This document shows, in pieces, positions 18,444-26,874 of a stretch of 64,000 bases of DNA. Origin of the DNA: Bacteroidaceae bacterium (GTDB lineage Bacteria > Bacteroidota > Bacteroidia > Bacteroidales > Bacteroidaceae). Location of the stretch: contig JAGBGU010000073.1 of the NCBI GenBank assembly GCA_017935785.1, positions 1 to 64,000 on the forward strand, given 5' to 3'. The notes below the pieces were generated by a model that was not told the DNA's origin, ran no database searches, and saw only the letters and a program-made list of their open reading frames with translations. Position 1 is the stretch's first letter, and each line of letters begins with the position of its first letter. The position numbers and the translations under genes are program-made.

Positions 18444-19199
18444 ATGGCAAATATAAGTTTTACAATAAAGTATTGGAAGCAGAATGGCCCCAAGGACAAG
18501 GGTCACTTTGATACACACGAGATGAAGAATATCCCTGACGACACCTCTTTCCTGGAGATGCTGGATATTCTTAACGAAGAGCTCATCAGTGCCGGAAAAG
18601 AACCCTTTGTGTTCGACCACGACTGTCGCGAGGGTATCTGTGGTATGTGCTCGCTGTACATCAACGGAACTCCCCACGGCAAGACCGAGCGCGGAGCCAC
18701 CACTTGCCAGCTCTATATGCGCAAGTTCAAGAACGGCGACACCATCACCGTAGAGCCCTGGCGTAGCGCCGGATTCCCCGTAATCAAGGACTGTATGGTG
18801 GACCGTACCGCCTTTGACAAGATTATGCAGGCCGGAGGCTATACCACCGTACGTACCGGACAGCCCCAGGACGCCAACGCCATCCTCATCCCCAAGGCAG
18901 ATGCTGACGAGGCTATGGATTGCGCCAGCTGTATCGGTTGCGGAGCCTGTGTAGCCGCTTGTAAGAACGGTTCAGCCATGCTCTTCGTAAGCTCAAAGGT
19001 TAGCCAGCTTGCCCTGCTTCCCCAGGGTAAGGTCGAGGCTGCCCGCCGTGCCAAGAACATGATAGCCAAGATGGACGAACTGGGCTTCGGTAACTGTACC
19101 AATACCCGCGCCTGCGAGGCTGTATGCCCCAAGTGCGAGACTATCAGCAACATTGCCCGCCTGAACCGCGAGTTCATTAAGGCCAAACTGGCAGATTGA
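18444..19199 (+). CDS. frdB: Fumarate reductase/succinate dehydrogenase iron-sulfur subunit
   Basis: A 251-residue electron-transfer subunit. The N-terminal ferredoxin domain carries the 2Fe-2S ligands in [16 protein letters not shown] and a fourth Cys in GATTCQLYM. The C-terminal domain carries [19 protein letters not shown] and [18 protein letters not shown] for the 4Fe-4S and 3Fe-4S clusters. It is placed 2 bp after frdA and closed by a strong terminator. Confidence 0.97.
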   Translation: MANISFTIKYWKQNGPKDKGHFDTHEMKNIPDDTSFLEMLDILNEELISAGKEPFVFDHDCREGICGMCSLYINGTPHGKTERGATTCQLYMRKFKNGDTITVEPWRSAGFPVIKDCMVDRTAFDKIMQAGGYTTVRTGQPQDANAILIPKADADEAMDCASCIGCGACVAACKNGSAMLFVSSKVSQLALLPQGKVEAARRAKNMIAKMDELGFGNCTNTRACEAVCPKCETISNIARLNREFIKAKLAD

Positions 19200-19232
19200 T
19201 GTTTTCATAATAATAGATTTTAAGTTGATGAA

Positions 19233-19268
19233 GGGCGCTCCGGAGTGATTCCGTGGCGCCCTTTTTTT
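19233..19268 (+). terminator. Rho-independent terminator of frdCAB
   Basis: GGGCGC (19233-19238) pairs with GCGCCC (19256-19261). An inner CTCCGG/CCGTGG-like pairing is possible. Seven T follow directly (19262-19268). Confidence 0.85.
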
Positions 19269-19411
19269 AGTTTTCAGCTTTTCTCTAACAGACATTATGC
19301 GCTCATGTACTCTCCACACTGCATGTGTCATTATCAAACGCTTTTCTCCCGTTTTTCATTGCATAGTTATTACTTTTCCGTAACATAGTGCTTAAATTGT
19401 TGCAGGACAGT

Positions 19412-19562
19412 GCTATAAAAGTTTTTTCTCTGTGGTAAAAGTTTTGTTTCATAGTTTGGAACATGTATTCCAAACTATGAAATACATATTCCAAAGTATG
19501 AAACATGTGTTCCAAACAATGGAACAAACTTTTTACTGTTGACAAAAAACTTTTTCTCTTAG
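19412..19562. repeat. 20-21-bp-period dyad array (TTCCAAACTATGAAA word)
   Basis: A core of four units starts at 19447, 19468, 19489 and 19510, so the period is exactly 21 bp. The first unit TTTCATAGTTTGGAA is the reverse complement of TTCCAAACTATGAAA in the second. The core is flanked symmetrically by two AAAAGTTTT words on the left (about 19417 and 19437) and two ACTTTTT words on the right (about 19529 and 19549), each pair 20 bp apart. The whole tract is therefore a large imperfect inverted repeat. It lies between the converging frdB and ABC operons. Confidence 0.75.
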
Positions 19563-19647
19563 CTCAAAAAACAATTTCAGTAGTGTAGGACAGGATTTTC
19601 AGTATGGTCAGTAGAATAAGACAATTGCCTGCCGGCTGATATAGAAA

Positions 19648-19676
19648 GGCGGGAGGATGTTTGTACCCCTCCCGCC
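19648..19676 (-). terminator. Probable terminator of the exporter operon
   Basis: GGCGGGAGG (19648-19656) pairs perfectly with CCTCCCGCC (19668-19676) over a loop of 11 nt. On the minus strand TTTCTATATC follows. It lies about 130 nt past the ATPase stop codon. Confidence 0.6.
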
Positions 19677-19802
19677 CTGGTATGGCAAGCCTTGGCCATG
19701 TTGAATTGCAGATTACATCTCTTCTGTGCTTATACTTGTGCCGGACTTGCCAGTCCTGTATATAACGTATCTGTCTACGGTAAGGTGACGGCCGTACTCT
19801 TT

Positions 19803-20483
19803 TTATGCCTGCAAGCCTTCTTCGGCAATGATCTTACCGTCAAACAGGTTCACTATGCGGTCGGCATAACCGGCATCGCGCTGCGAATGGGTTACCATTA
19901 CAATGGTGGTGCCGTCGCGGTGCAGTTCGCGCAGTAGGTTCATTACCTCTATGCCGTTTTTCGAGTCCAGGTTTCCCGTGGGTTCGTCGGCCAGAATCAG
20001 TTTGGGCTGCATCACCACGGCGCGTGCAATGGCGGTGCGCTGCTGCTGTCCTCCGGAAAGCTGCGAGGGGAAGTGCTTGGCGCGGTGCCTTATGTCCATT
20101 CTCTTCAGGGCGTCTTCTATGCGCCGTCTGCGTTCTTCCGCGGGAATGCCCATATAGAGCAGGGGCAGTTCAATGTTCTCTTCTACGGTCAGTTCGTCAA
20201 TGAGGTTGAAACTTTGGAAAACAAAGCTCAGTGTGCTTTTGCGTAGTTTGTTGCGCTGTTTCTCGGTCAGTTCGGACACGTCTGTCCCATCCAGCTGATA
20301 TAATCCGCTTGTGGCGCTGTCCAGCAGCCCCAGAATGTTCAGCAGTGTGGACTTTCCGCAGCCCGAGGGACCCATGACGGCCACGAACTCGCCTTTCTTT
20401 ACTTCCAGGTCCACTCCGCGCAGGGCGTGAGTCTCCACCTCTTCCGTGCGGAAGATTTTTCCGATGTTTGTTGTCTTGATCAT
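19803..20483 (-). CDS. ABC transporter ATPase, MacB/LolD type
   Basis: A 226-residue ATP-binding subunit that powers the FtsX-like permeases encoded upstream. Walker A is GPSGCGKST (about 39-47), the Q-loop FVFQSFNL, the signature LSGGQQQR (about 142-149), Walker B LILADEP, then the H-loop TIVMVTHSQRD. The sequence is typical of the LolD/MacB/FtsE clade that works mechanically from the inner membrane. It is the last gene of the operon, 56 bp after the second permease. Confidence 0.93.
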   Translation of the reverse strand: MIKTTNIGKIFRTEEVETHALRGVDLEVKKGEFVAVMGPSGCGKSTLLNILGLLDSATSGLYQLDGTDVSELTEKQRNKLRKSTLSFVFQSFNLIDELTVEENIELPLLYMGIPAEERRRRIEDALKRMDIRHRAKHFPSQLSGGQQQRTAIARAVVMQPKLILADEPTGNLDSKNGIEVMNLLRELHRDGTTIVMVTHSQRDAGYADRIVNLFDGKIIAEEGLQA

Positions 20484-20539
20484 ACCTTTTTCTTTCTTTT
20501 TAATTATATGTTGTCAGTTTTGTTTTCTCTTCTCTTGGA

Positions 20540-22957
20540 TTATTCCTTTTCCAGCACATCCACCGGCTTTTCTCTCAGGAAACGGTACACCTGCAGGCTA
20601 ACAACGAGTGCAACCAGTACCATTATCCCCAACAGGATGATGCCGCCCTGCAGCGCTCCGGCATGGATGCGTACCGCATAGGTTTCCAGCCAGAGGTCTG
20701 TGAGCCACTTTGCCACGGGATAGGCTACGACCGAGGCCAGCAGGGCATAGATGAGATAGGCGCGGAGCTGCTGCATCACCAGCGTGCCCTCCCCGGCTCC
20801 GAACACGCGGCGTATGGCAATGCTCCGCCGTTTCAGGCGCAGGGAATAAAGTACCATGGAAAGCACACCGCAGAGGGTGGTGGCAAGGCAGAATACGGTT
20901 ACGATGGCAAATATGCGTAGCAGTTCGGCGTCTTCCCGATAGAATGAGGCTATGCGGTCGTCCAGCCGTTCTATGCAGATGCTGTGGTCGCCTAACCCCA
21001 GGTCTTTCATCGTGCGTACTATTTCCTCCCTGGCCTGTTTTTCCGTTCCCGGGGCATGGCGTACATAGATGGCCTCGTTGTTATAGCCGTAGAATTCTTT
21101 CTCTTCTCTTCGTATCAGGTATAGCTGTGGCTTTTCCTTTTCGCGTACGCTTTTGGTGCGGAATCCGGCAATGCCCTGCAGGCGTATGGTGCGTCCTTCC
21201 GAATCGTGCAGCCGGCCCTCTTCCATGTTTTCCAGCCTGAGCAGTTTCTCGGCTTCGGGGTTCAGAATGTATTCGGCAATGCCCTGCGGCTTCTGCTCAG
21301 AAACCCAAGAGCCCTTCCTCATCTTCAGGTTGAAGAAGGCAAAGGCCTCATAGGGAAGTTCGTAGCGGTATATCATGGTCTCTTTCAGCTCATCGTCTAT
21401 GCCTGTAAAGTAAGCAGTGGCATGGGCTCCGTTGAAACCTCTTTTTTCAAAGATGTCGTTGCGTATGGGCAGTACGTCCTTGATATAGGGCGAGGACGTG
21501 TTTTCCAGCAGTGCGGTTATGGCATCATATTTTTCTTTGGCAATGACAAGGTTCGGGTCTGTCCACTGGTCTGTGTTGATACGTAGGATATTCTCTGTGT
21601 CGAAGCCCAATGGCGCATTCAATGCCATGTAGATCTGGCGTGCCGCACCCGTCAGGCAGAACAACAGCAGGAAGCACACGAAGAACTGCACCGCCACCAG
21701 CGAGGTATGTACGTTCCTGTTTGCCGGTGTGCCCGAGAACTGGGCGCGGTAGGTATGCCGCAGCCGCAGCAGGGGATAGGCCAGTCCCAGGGCCACAAGC
21801 AACATTGTCAGTATAGCCACATAGCCGAGCATTCCGAATATGCCGACGGAAGCATCGGTCTCGTCGCTAAGTTGTCCCATCAACTCCACGGCAATGGCGG
21901 AAAGGAAGGTGGAGAGCAACAGGGTGAGTGCCACCTCGGTTACAATCCAAAGGGCGTTCTGTCCGAATGTGCTGCCCAGGCTCATGCGAAGGGTGTATTC
22001 GCGCAGCCGGCCCAGATAGATGGACGAGAGGATGGCGATATAGTTGAAGACGGCACAGCAAAGCAACAGCAGGGAGAAGCCGAAGAAAGTCAGCGGATAG
22101 ACCAATGCTGCCCAAAACTCTGTTTCCGGTCTTTGGCCCATAAGGTGTGCTGTGCGCAACGGAGTGATTTTGTAGGTAGAAGCTGAGGTTTTGTAACTGT
22201 CTGTCCGCTTTATGCCCCCCACCGTCTTGGCCAGTTCGTCCGGGCGGTCTGTGATGACAAACAGTTTGTAGTCCAAATGTCCCCATTCTGTGGTGTCCAC
22301 CGTATTGAGTGAACTGATGTCCGCGAGCAGATTAAAGTCCCAGTTGCTCAACGGCGGTACATCTTCATAGACAGCCTGTACGGGCATACTTATACTACTG
22401 TATCCGCCTTGAAAGCGAAGCGTGTCACCTATCACGTTTTCCCTGCCAAAAACCTTTTGTGCTGTAGAGCGGCTGATGGCAACCGCCCACTTGTTGGCAA
22501 AAGTGGCCTCAAAACTTCCGTGCAGGCATTTGAAACCGGCTTCTTGTACAAATGCAAGCGGATTTCTGACGGAATATCCTGTGCCGATGTCTATATATTC
22601 TGTTTCACTGATTTTAACCGTCGGATGTGAATTTATCATTGCGAATAATTTGCAGTCGGCCGGCAACCGGCGCTGCAATTCCCGGTAAAAGGGATAGGAG
22701 ACCACCGACCATACAAATCTTGGCGGAAGGTTGTTGGCCATGGCAGCGGAATCGTCATAACTATAGTATTGCACCATATAGGTCTTGTCCCCGTTGGGAC
22801 GGAAGCTGTCGTGGTGTGTCTCGTTCCAAAGCCAGTTGGCGGAATAGGTGAACGATGCCATCCCCAGGACAAACCCGAATACGGAAATGGCAGTTTGCCA
22901 GGCGTGGCGCTGCATACTGCGCAGTGCTTGGCGGAGAGAGATAATAAGGAGTTTCAT
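20540..22957 (-). CDS. FtsX-like ABC permease (second of operon)
   Basis: An 805-residue inner-membrane permease with an N-terminal helix (about 19-40), a MacB-type periplasmic core (about 45-270), an FtsX helix block (about 283-400), a second helix near 424-443, a second periplasmic region, and a final FtsX block (about 690-795). This double architecture is common in Bacteroidetes. It is a distant paralogue of the first permease in the operon, and the two may form a heterodimer. It starts 25 bp after the membrane-fusion gene. The substrate cannot be read from sequence. Confidence 0.88.
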   Translation of the reverse strand: MKLLIISLRQALRSMQRHAWQTAISVFGFVLGMASFTYSANWLWNETHHDSFRPNGDKTYMVQYYSYDDSAAMANNLPPRFVWSVVSYPFYRELQRRLPADCKLFAMINSHPTVKISETEYIDIGTGYSVRNPLAFVQEAGFKCLHGSFEATFANKWAVAISRSTAQKVFGRENVIGDTLRFQGGYSSISMPVQAVYEDVPPLSNWDFNLLADISSLNTVDTTEWGHLDYKLFVITDRPDELAKTVGGIKRTDSYKTSASTYKITPLRTAHLMGQRPETEFWAALVYPLTFFGFSLLLLCCAVFNYIAILSSIYLGRLREYTLRMSLGSTFGQNALWIVTEVALTLLLSTFLSAIAVELMGQLSDETDASVGIFGMLGYVAILTMLLVALGLAYPLLRLRHTYRAQFSGTPANRNVHTSLVAVQFFVCFLLLFCLTGAARQIYMALNAPLGFDTENILRINTDQWTDPNLVIAKEKYDAITALLENTSSPYIKDVLPIRNDIFEKRGFNGAHATAYFTGIDDELKETMIYRYELPYEAFAFFNLKMRKGSWVSEQKPQGIAEYILNPEAEKLLRLENMEEGRLHDSEGRTIRLQGIAGFRTKSVREKEKPQLYLIRREEKEFYGYNNEAIYVRHAPGTEKQAREEIVRTMKDLGLGDHSICIERLDDRIASFYREDAELLRIFAIVTVFCLATTLCGVLSMVLYSLRLKRRSIAIRRVFGAGEGTLVMQQLRAYLIYALLASVVAYPVAKWLTDLWLETYAVRIHAGALQGGIILLGIMVLVALVVSLQVYRFLREKPVDVLEKE

Positions 22958-22982
22958 GCTTTATTGTTTTTTTGACATTTCT

Positions 22983-24230
22983 TTAGAAATTTATTTCTTC
23001 GGCTTCGCCAAAGGCAGAGTATCCGCTTACTACTATGCGGTCGCCGGGTTTCAGACCTTCCGCCACTTCAAACTGTGTGGGGTTTTGGCGGGCAATCTGT
23101 ATGGGGGTGCGCACGGCACGCTTTCCGTCTTCCGTCACGAGGAAAATCCAACGCCCTCCCGTGGCAGAAAAAAAGTCACCTCTCGGAATGACTGTGGCGG
23201 TCTCGGGCTGTCCCAGTTCCACCTGTACCCTCATGCTCTTGCCTATGCGCAGGTTTTCCGGCAGTTCGCCGGTAAAGGTCAGGTCCACCTGGAAGGCCCG
23301 GTCCTTAACCTCGGGAACTACCTTTGCCACACGCAGGGGGTACTGCTTCTGGCGGTCTGTTGCCCGGGCCGGTAATCCGGTTACCACACGGTCCATATAG
23401 TATTCGCCGATACTGGTGTGCAGTTTGTAGGCAGACATTACCTTAATGTCCGCCACCTTTTCTCCGGCAGAGATGATTTGTCCGGGAATAAGATTGGCAT
23501 AAGATACCTGGCCGTCCGTGGGAGCCAGGACGGCCAGGTCGTCCAGCCTTGTCCGGGCACGGGCAAACCTCTCGGTCTCGCGTTTGCGGTCGGCTTCTAC
23601 CAGTTTGGCCCTAATGACTGCCATGGCAGAATCGTGGCGCAAGGATTCGCGTGCCAGTCGTGCCGTCTCGCTCTTGTATTTATATTCGGCGTCCGATATT
23701 TCCAGTTGTGCCTTAGAGCGTGTGCCCATGTCGTATTCTTCGTGGTCCAGCTGGTTTTGCCGGCGCAGTCGTTCCTGCTCATAGTCGTTGCTCAGAGCCT
23801 GTTGCTGGAGCGCAAGTCTTCTCTGCTGCATTTCCAGTTCCTGTTCGGTATATGCCATCAGCTGTTTCTCCAGCGCATCGCCCATCTCCTCTATTTCGCG
23901 TTCAAGAGCCGGATTCGAGAGCACAAGCAGGGTGTCGCCCTGTCTGACCAGGGCTCCCTCTTCCTGTGCAATACGGACAATACTCCCCTTTTCCCGGGCA
24001 TTCACTTGCAGCGTCATGATGGGTTGTACCACGGCTTCGGCCTCCACATATTCCAGAAACCTGTCTTGCTTCACTTCGGCAATACGTACCGTTTCGGGAT
24101 CAATGCGCAGGCGTTTTGGCCCCATGTTCCGTGCCAACACCCATACGGCAAAGCCGGTAAAGAGAGCGGCAAAGACCAGATAGAGCCGGTATCTTATATA
24201 CCAGGGGCGTTTCTTCAGTTGGATATCCAT
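22983..24230 (-). CDS. Membrane-fusion (HlyD/MacA-type) protein
   Basis: A 415-residue periplasmic adaptor with one N-terminal membrane helix (about 13-31). A split biotinyl-lipoyl domain (REKGSIVRIAQEEGALVRQGDTLLVL and LAPTDGQVSYANLIPGQIIS) flanks a long alpha-hairpin (about 120-225, heptad-rich). Beta-barrel and membrane-proximal domains follow. Such adaptors bridge an inner-membrane permease to an outer-membrane TolC channel. It is the second gene of the operon, 36 bp after the first permease. No TolC gene is present in the window. Confidence 0.9.
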   Translation of the reverse strand: MDIQLKKRPWYIRYRLYLVFAALFTGFAVWVLARNMGPKRLRIDPETVRIAEVKQDRFLEYVEAEAVVQPIMTLQVNAREKGSIVRIAQEEGALVRQGDTLLVLSNPALEREIEEMGDALEKQLMAYTEQELEMQQRRLALQQQALSNDYEQERLRRQNQLDHEEYDMGTRSKAQLEISDAEYKYKSETARLARESLRHDSAMAVIRAKLVEADRKRETERFARARTRLDDLAVLAPTDGQVSYANLIPGQIISAGEKVADIKVMSAYKLHTSIGEYYMDRVVTGLPARATDRQKQYPLRVAKVVPEVKDRAFQVDLTFTGELPENLRIGKSMRVQVELGQPETATVIPRGDFFSATGGRWIFLVTEDGKRAVRTPIQIARQNPTQFEVAEGLKPGDRIVVSGYSAFGEAEEINF

Positions 24231-24266
24231 GTCAGAGTGTGTTTATTATAATATATGTATTGTATG

Positions 24267-26606
24267 TCAGGAGTTAATAACCTGAGTGGGACTTTCGCAG
24301 AAGCAGGCATACACCCTTTGGGTAACGAGCATGCACACCAAGGCCACCGTAACCGCCACAAGCGCCACAGCCTGAATCCATCCCAGGGAAATATGGTCGC
24401 TGTACAGCTCCAGCCACATGCCCATCAGCCAGTAGCCGAGAGAAAGGGCTATGGCTGAGCCGGTAAGCGTGATGATGAGATAGGTGCTGAGCGTGTGGCG
24501 CAGGCAATCCTTGAAGCCGGCACCGAAAATACGGCGTATGGCCATCGAACGGCGCTGGCGCTGCAGGTCGGCACCGATAAGGGTGAGCATACCGAAAACG
24601 GCAATGCCGAAGCCCACCAGCGAAAGGATGGAATAGAGGTAAAGGTAGTTTTGTTCCTGTTTGTATGTTTGGGCAATCAGGTCTTCGAAAGGGCTTATCC
24701 GTATCAAGTCCGTATCGACAAGATGGCCGTAGCCGTGCTTGCGTATCACTTCCTTCACGGCCGCTATGGCCTCTTTTTCCTGGCCGGGCATTGTGCGGAA
24801 ATAGATGTAGCTGCTCATGCTGCTGTTCATCTTGGGCAGGTATCCCATCATCTCGGGTTCCATGTGCAGACTGCGTGTGCAGATATCTATTGTGCCTATA
24901 ACTTCCTGCTTTTTGCCATCAAATTCAAGATATGGACTCTCGGGCGTAACGCCATAGTGTCTGAGGGCATTACTGCTGAGCAACAGCTGGTTGGGCTTCC
25001 ATCTGAAAGGTTTGTCCGATGGGTTGAACAGCTTGGGCTTGATACGGAAAAGGTGCATGGCGCTGTCGCTGAGTACGATTACTGACAGATTTTCCTTGAA
25101 GCCCGGTATGCCATAACCCACAGAACCGCCGCGCCCGAAGACGGGATTGGTACAGACGCATGATTCTATGGCCGGCGAGGCATTGGCAATTTCCTGCGCC
25201 ATCTCTCTTGTGTGTATGTTTTCAGCTTGGGAAGCAGAAATGATTTTGTATACATACTTGCTGTCCATTCCCATTGCGTCATGGCAGATGTGATGGATCT
25301 GGCGTCCGCCTTGCCAAACCAGAAAGAGCAGCAGCATGCTTACCGCCACTTGTACCACGGCCAGAGGATAGTTGAGCGGAGAAATCTTTCCTTGCGGAGC
25401 GCCTGCCAATGCCCTGCGGTGGCGCCGGCTTTGCAAGGCTACGGGAACGAGGCACAAAAGCATGACCATACCCATCAGTCCGAAAAATGAGATGAGGAAC
25501 CATGCCATCACCTGGCCCTTGGGCATGGTTATATCCTTGAAGTAGGTATCGAAGGAAAGTTCCATCAGCACCAATGTGAGCAGCCCGATACCGCAGAGTA
25601 CCGGTAAAACCTCGGCATGCAGGCGGCGCAGTGTGTCCGCTACGCCTCCGCCCAAGCTTATGCGCAGACGGTGGTCGGTCCATCGGCTGTCGGCCGCTGT
25701 GTTCAGCAGCGCCAGGTAACTGAATAGGGCGGACAGCAGCAGAAGCGAGGAAAGCAGCATGAATACGGTGAGATAGAATGCCGATTTCCAGAATGTGCCT
25801 TTTTTACCCACTAATTCTGCCATTCGGTGTGGTATCAATGTAATGGCGGTATTTTCCGAGTTGAATTTGGATTCAGAAAAGCGGTGCAGGGTCTGGCTCA
25901 GTACCTTTTGTGTGGCCCTGGAGTTTTGGGTTCGGACGAAAGTCTGTACATAGTTGGGGCAGTAGGCCGTGTTATCATAAACGACTGGTTCTACGTTGTG
26001 GTACATTAATGCTCCCAGAGTGGTTTCGAACAGACTCTCCTCATTTGTTTTTATTACTCCGCTTATCTTGCATACCTTTTTCCTGCTACCTTCATTCAGA
26101 AGGGTGACATCCAGCGGTGCGCCCACCACATCCGTGGAGCCGTAAAGCATGCGGGCCATGGAGTCGGTAAGCACCACTTCTCCATCTTGTTTGCCCGGGC
26201 CTCCGCAAAGGAACTCGTACTGCATAACCTCAAAGAACCCGGCATCCACACCCTGTGTGCTGAGGTGTACGATGGTGTCGTTCGTTCCCTTTACTGTGGC
26301 ATGTATGTATTGCAGCATCCCCACCTTTGCGTCTGCCGGCGCGTGGTCCCGAATGTCGCAGGCAATGCTGTCGTTGATATTATAATTGTGCGGAACAAAA
26401 CTTGTGGGGCAGATTGTCTGCACCCTGTAGATGTCTTTGTAGTCGGGCAAATGACTGTCTTGGTGTGTCTGGAACCATAGGGCGGAAACGGAGAAAGTGA
26501 ATGCCGTCAGCGCAAAGGAAATGATGCACACGATGATAAGGGTCTGGCCCTTGTGCCTGCGCAGATGGCGCAGGGCTTGCAGGAGATTAAGTAGGAACAG
26601 TTTCAT
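24267..26606 (-). CDS. FtsX-like ABC permease (first of operon)
   Basis: A 779-residue inner-membrane permease with the same plan as its paralogue at 20540-22957: N-terminal helix (MKLFLLNLLQALRHLRR, then a hydrophobic stretch), periplasmic core, FtsX helices, second core, final FtsX block (about 665-775). The frame opens at 26633, but I choose the ATG at 26606. It matches the paralogue's start (MKLLIISLRQALR), and the sigma-54 promoter predicts an RNA start near 26641, which leaves a normal leader of about 35 nt. It is the first gene of permease-MFP-permease-ATPase. Confidence 0.87.
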   Translation of the reverse strand: MKLFLLNLLQALRHLRRHKGQTLIIVCIISFALTAFTFSVSALWFQTHQDSHLPDYKDIYRVQTICPTSFVPHNYNINDSIACDIRDHAPADAKVGMLQYIHATVKGTNDTIVHLSTQGVDAGFFEVMQYEFLCGGPGKQDGEVVLTDSMARMLYGSTDVVGAPLDVTLLNEGSRKKVCKISGVIKTNEESLFETTLGALMYHNVEPVVYDNTAYCPNYVQTFVRTQNSRATQKVLSQTLHRFSESKFNSENTAITLIPHRMAELVGKKGTFWKSAFYLTVFMLLSSLLLLSALFSYLALLNTAADSRWTDHRLRISLGGGVADTLRRLHAEVLPVLCGIGLLTLVLMELSFDTYFKDITMPKGQVMAWFLISFFGLMGMVMLLCLVPVALQSRRHRRALAGAPQGKISPLNYPLAVVQVAVSMLLLFLVWQGGRQIHHICHDAMGMDSKYVYKIISASQAENIHTREMAQEIANASPAIESCVCTNPVFGRGGSVGYGIPGFKENLSVIVLSDSAMHLFRIKPKLFNPSDKPFRWKPNQLLLSSNALRHYGVTPESPYLEFDGKKQEVIGTIDICTRSLHMEPEMMGYLPKMNSSMSSYIYFRTMPGQEKEAIAAVKEVIRKHGYGHLVDTDLIRISPFEDLIAQTYKQEQNYLYLYSILSLVGFGIAVFGMLTLIGADLQRQRRSMAIRRIFGAGFKDCLRHTLSTYLIITLTGSAIALSLGYWLMGMWLELYSDHISLGWIQAVALVAVTVALVCMLVTQRVYACFCESPTQVINS

Positions 26607-26651
26607 TGTAGTAATTTGTCTGTTGTTTTGCATTTTGTCTGCACATCATTA

Positions 26652-26667
26652 TGCAAAAAGTGTGCCA
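26652..26667 (-). promoter_or_regulatory. Sigma-54 (-24/-12) promoter of the exporter operon
   Basis: The minus strand reads TGGCACACTTTTTGCA, that is TGGCAC-N5-TTGCA, an exact match to the sigma-54 consensus, with GG and GC 12 bp apart. The predicted transcription start is near 26641. The partner NtrC-type activator is encoded divergently 208 bp away. Confidence 0.85.
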
Positions 26668-26714
26668 AAACCGTAACGTATTGATTATGCATTTGTTATG
26701 TATTTTGTACGAAG

Positions 26715-26765
26715 GCAAAAGTGTGCAGATGCGCACATAAGGTGTGCGAAATCGCACACTTTTGC
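26715..26765. promoter_or_regulatory. Tandem operator dyads, probable NtrC-type enhancer
   Basis: Two dyads have centres 22 bp apart: GTGTGC-N4-GCGCAC (26721-26736) and GTGTGCGA-AA-TCGCACAC (26742-26759, perfect 8-bp arms). A perfect 12-bp inverted repeat, GCAAAAGTGTGC (26715) and GCACACTTTTGC (26754), encloses both. The centres lie about 88 and 110 bp upstream of the predicted sigma-54 start, the normal enhancer distance. They also lie just upstream of the regulator's own promoter, so autoregulation is possible. Confidence 0.75.
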
Positions 26766-26793
26766 AACTTTTTGCTGCAAAGTAAGTACATTG

Positions 26794-26825
26794 TTTGCAC
26801 TTTAAAAAACTATAGCCTAACTTTG
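26794..26825 (+). promoter_or_regulatory. Housekeeping promoter of the response-regulator gene
   Basis: TTTG at 26794-26797 and TAACTTTG at 26818-26825, spaced 20 bp, match the Bacteroidetes -33/-7 consensus fully. The leader to the ATG at 26875 is about 45 nt. Confidence 0.7.
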
Positions 26826-26874
26826 CAGCAAAGAGAAGCAAGTTTGTACCTAAAACACATAATAGCGAAAACGT

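Larger units (their letters stand above)
19269..19802. other. Convergent intergenic region between frdB and the exporter operon
   Basis: About 530 bp with no credible gene. It holds the dyad array at 19412-19562 and the exporter-side terminator hairpin at 19648-19676. I see nothing recognisable in the rest. Confidence 0.6.

Noticed and set aside
26754-26768. Second sigma-54 promoter on the plus strand for the regulator gene
   Set aside because: CGCACACTTTTGCA resembles the consensus, but the spacing between the two half-elements is one base short and the first G is missing. A good housekeeping promoter follows at 26794-26825.
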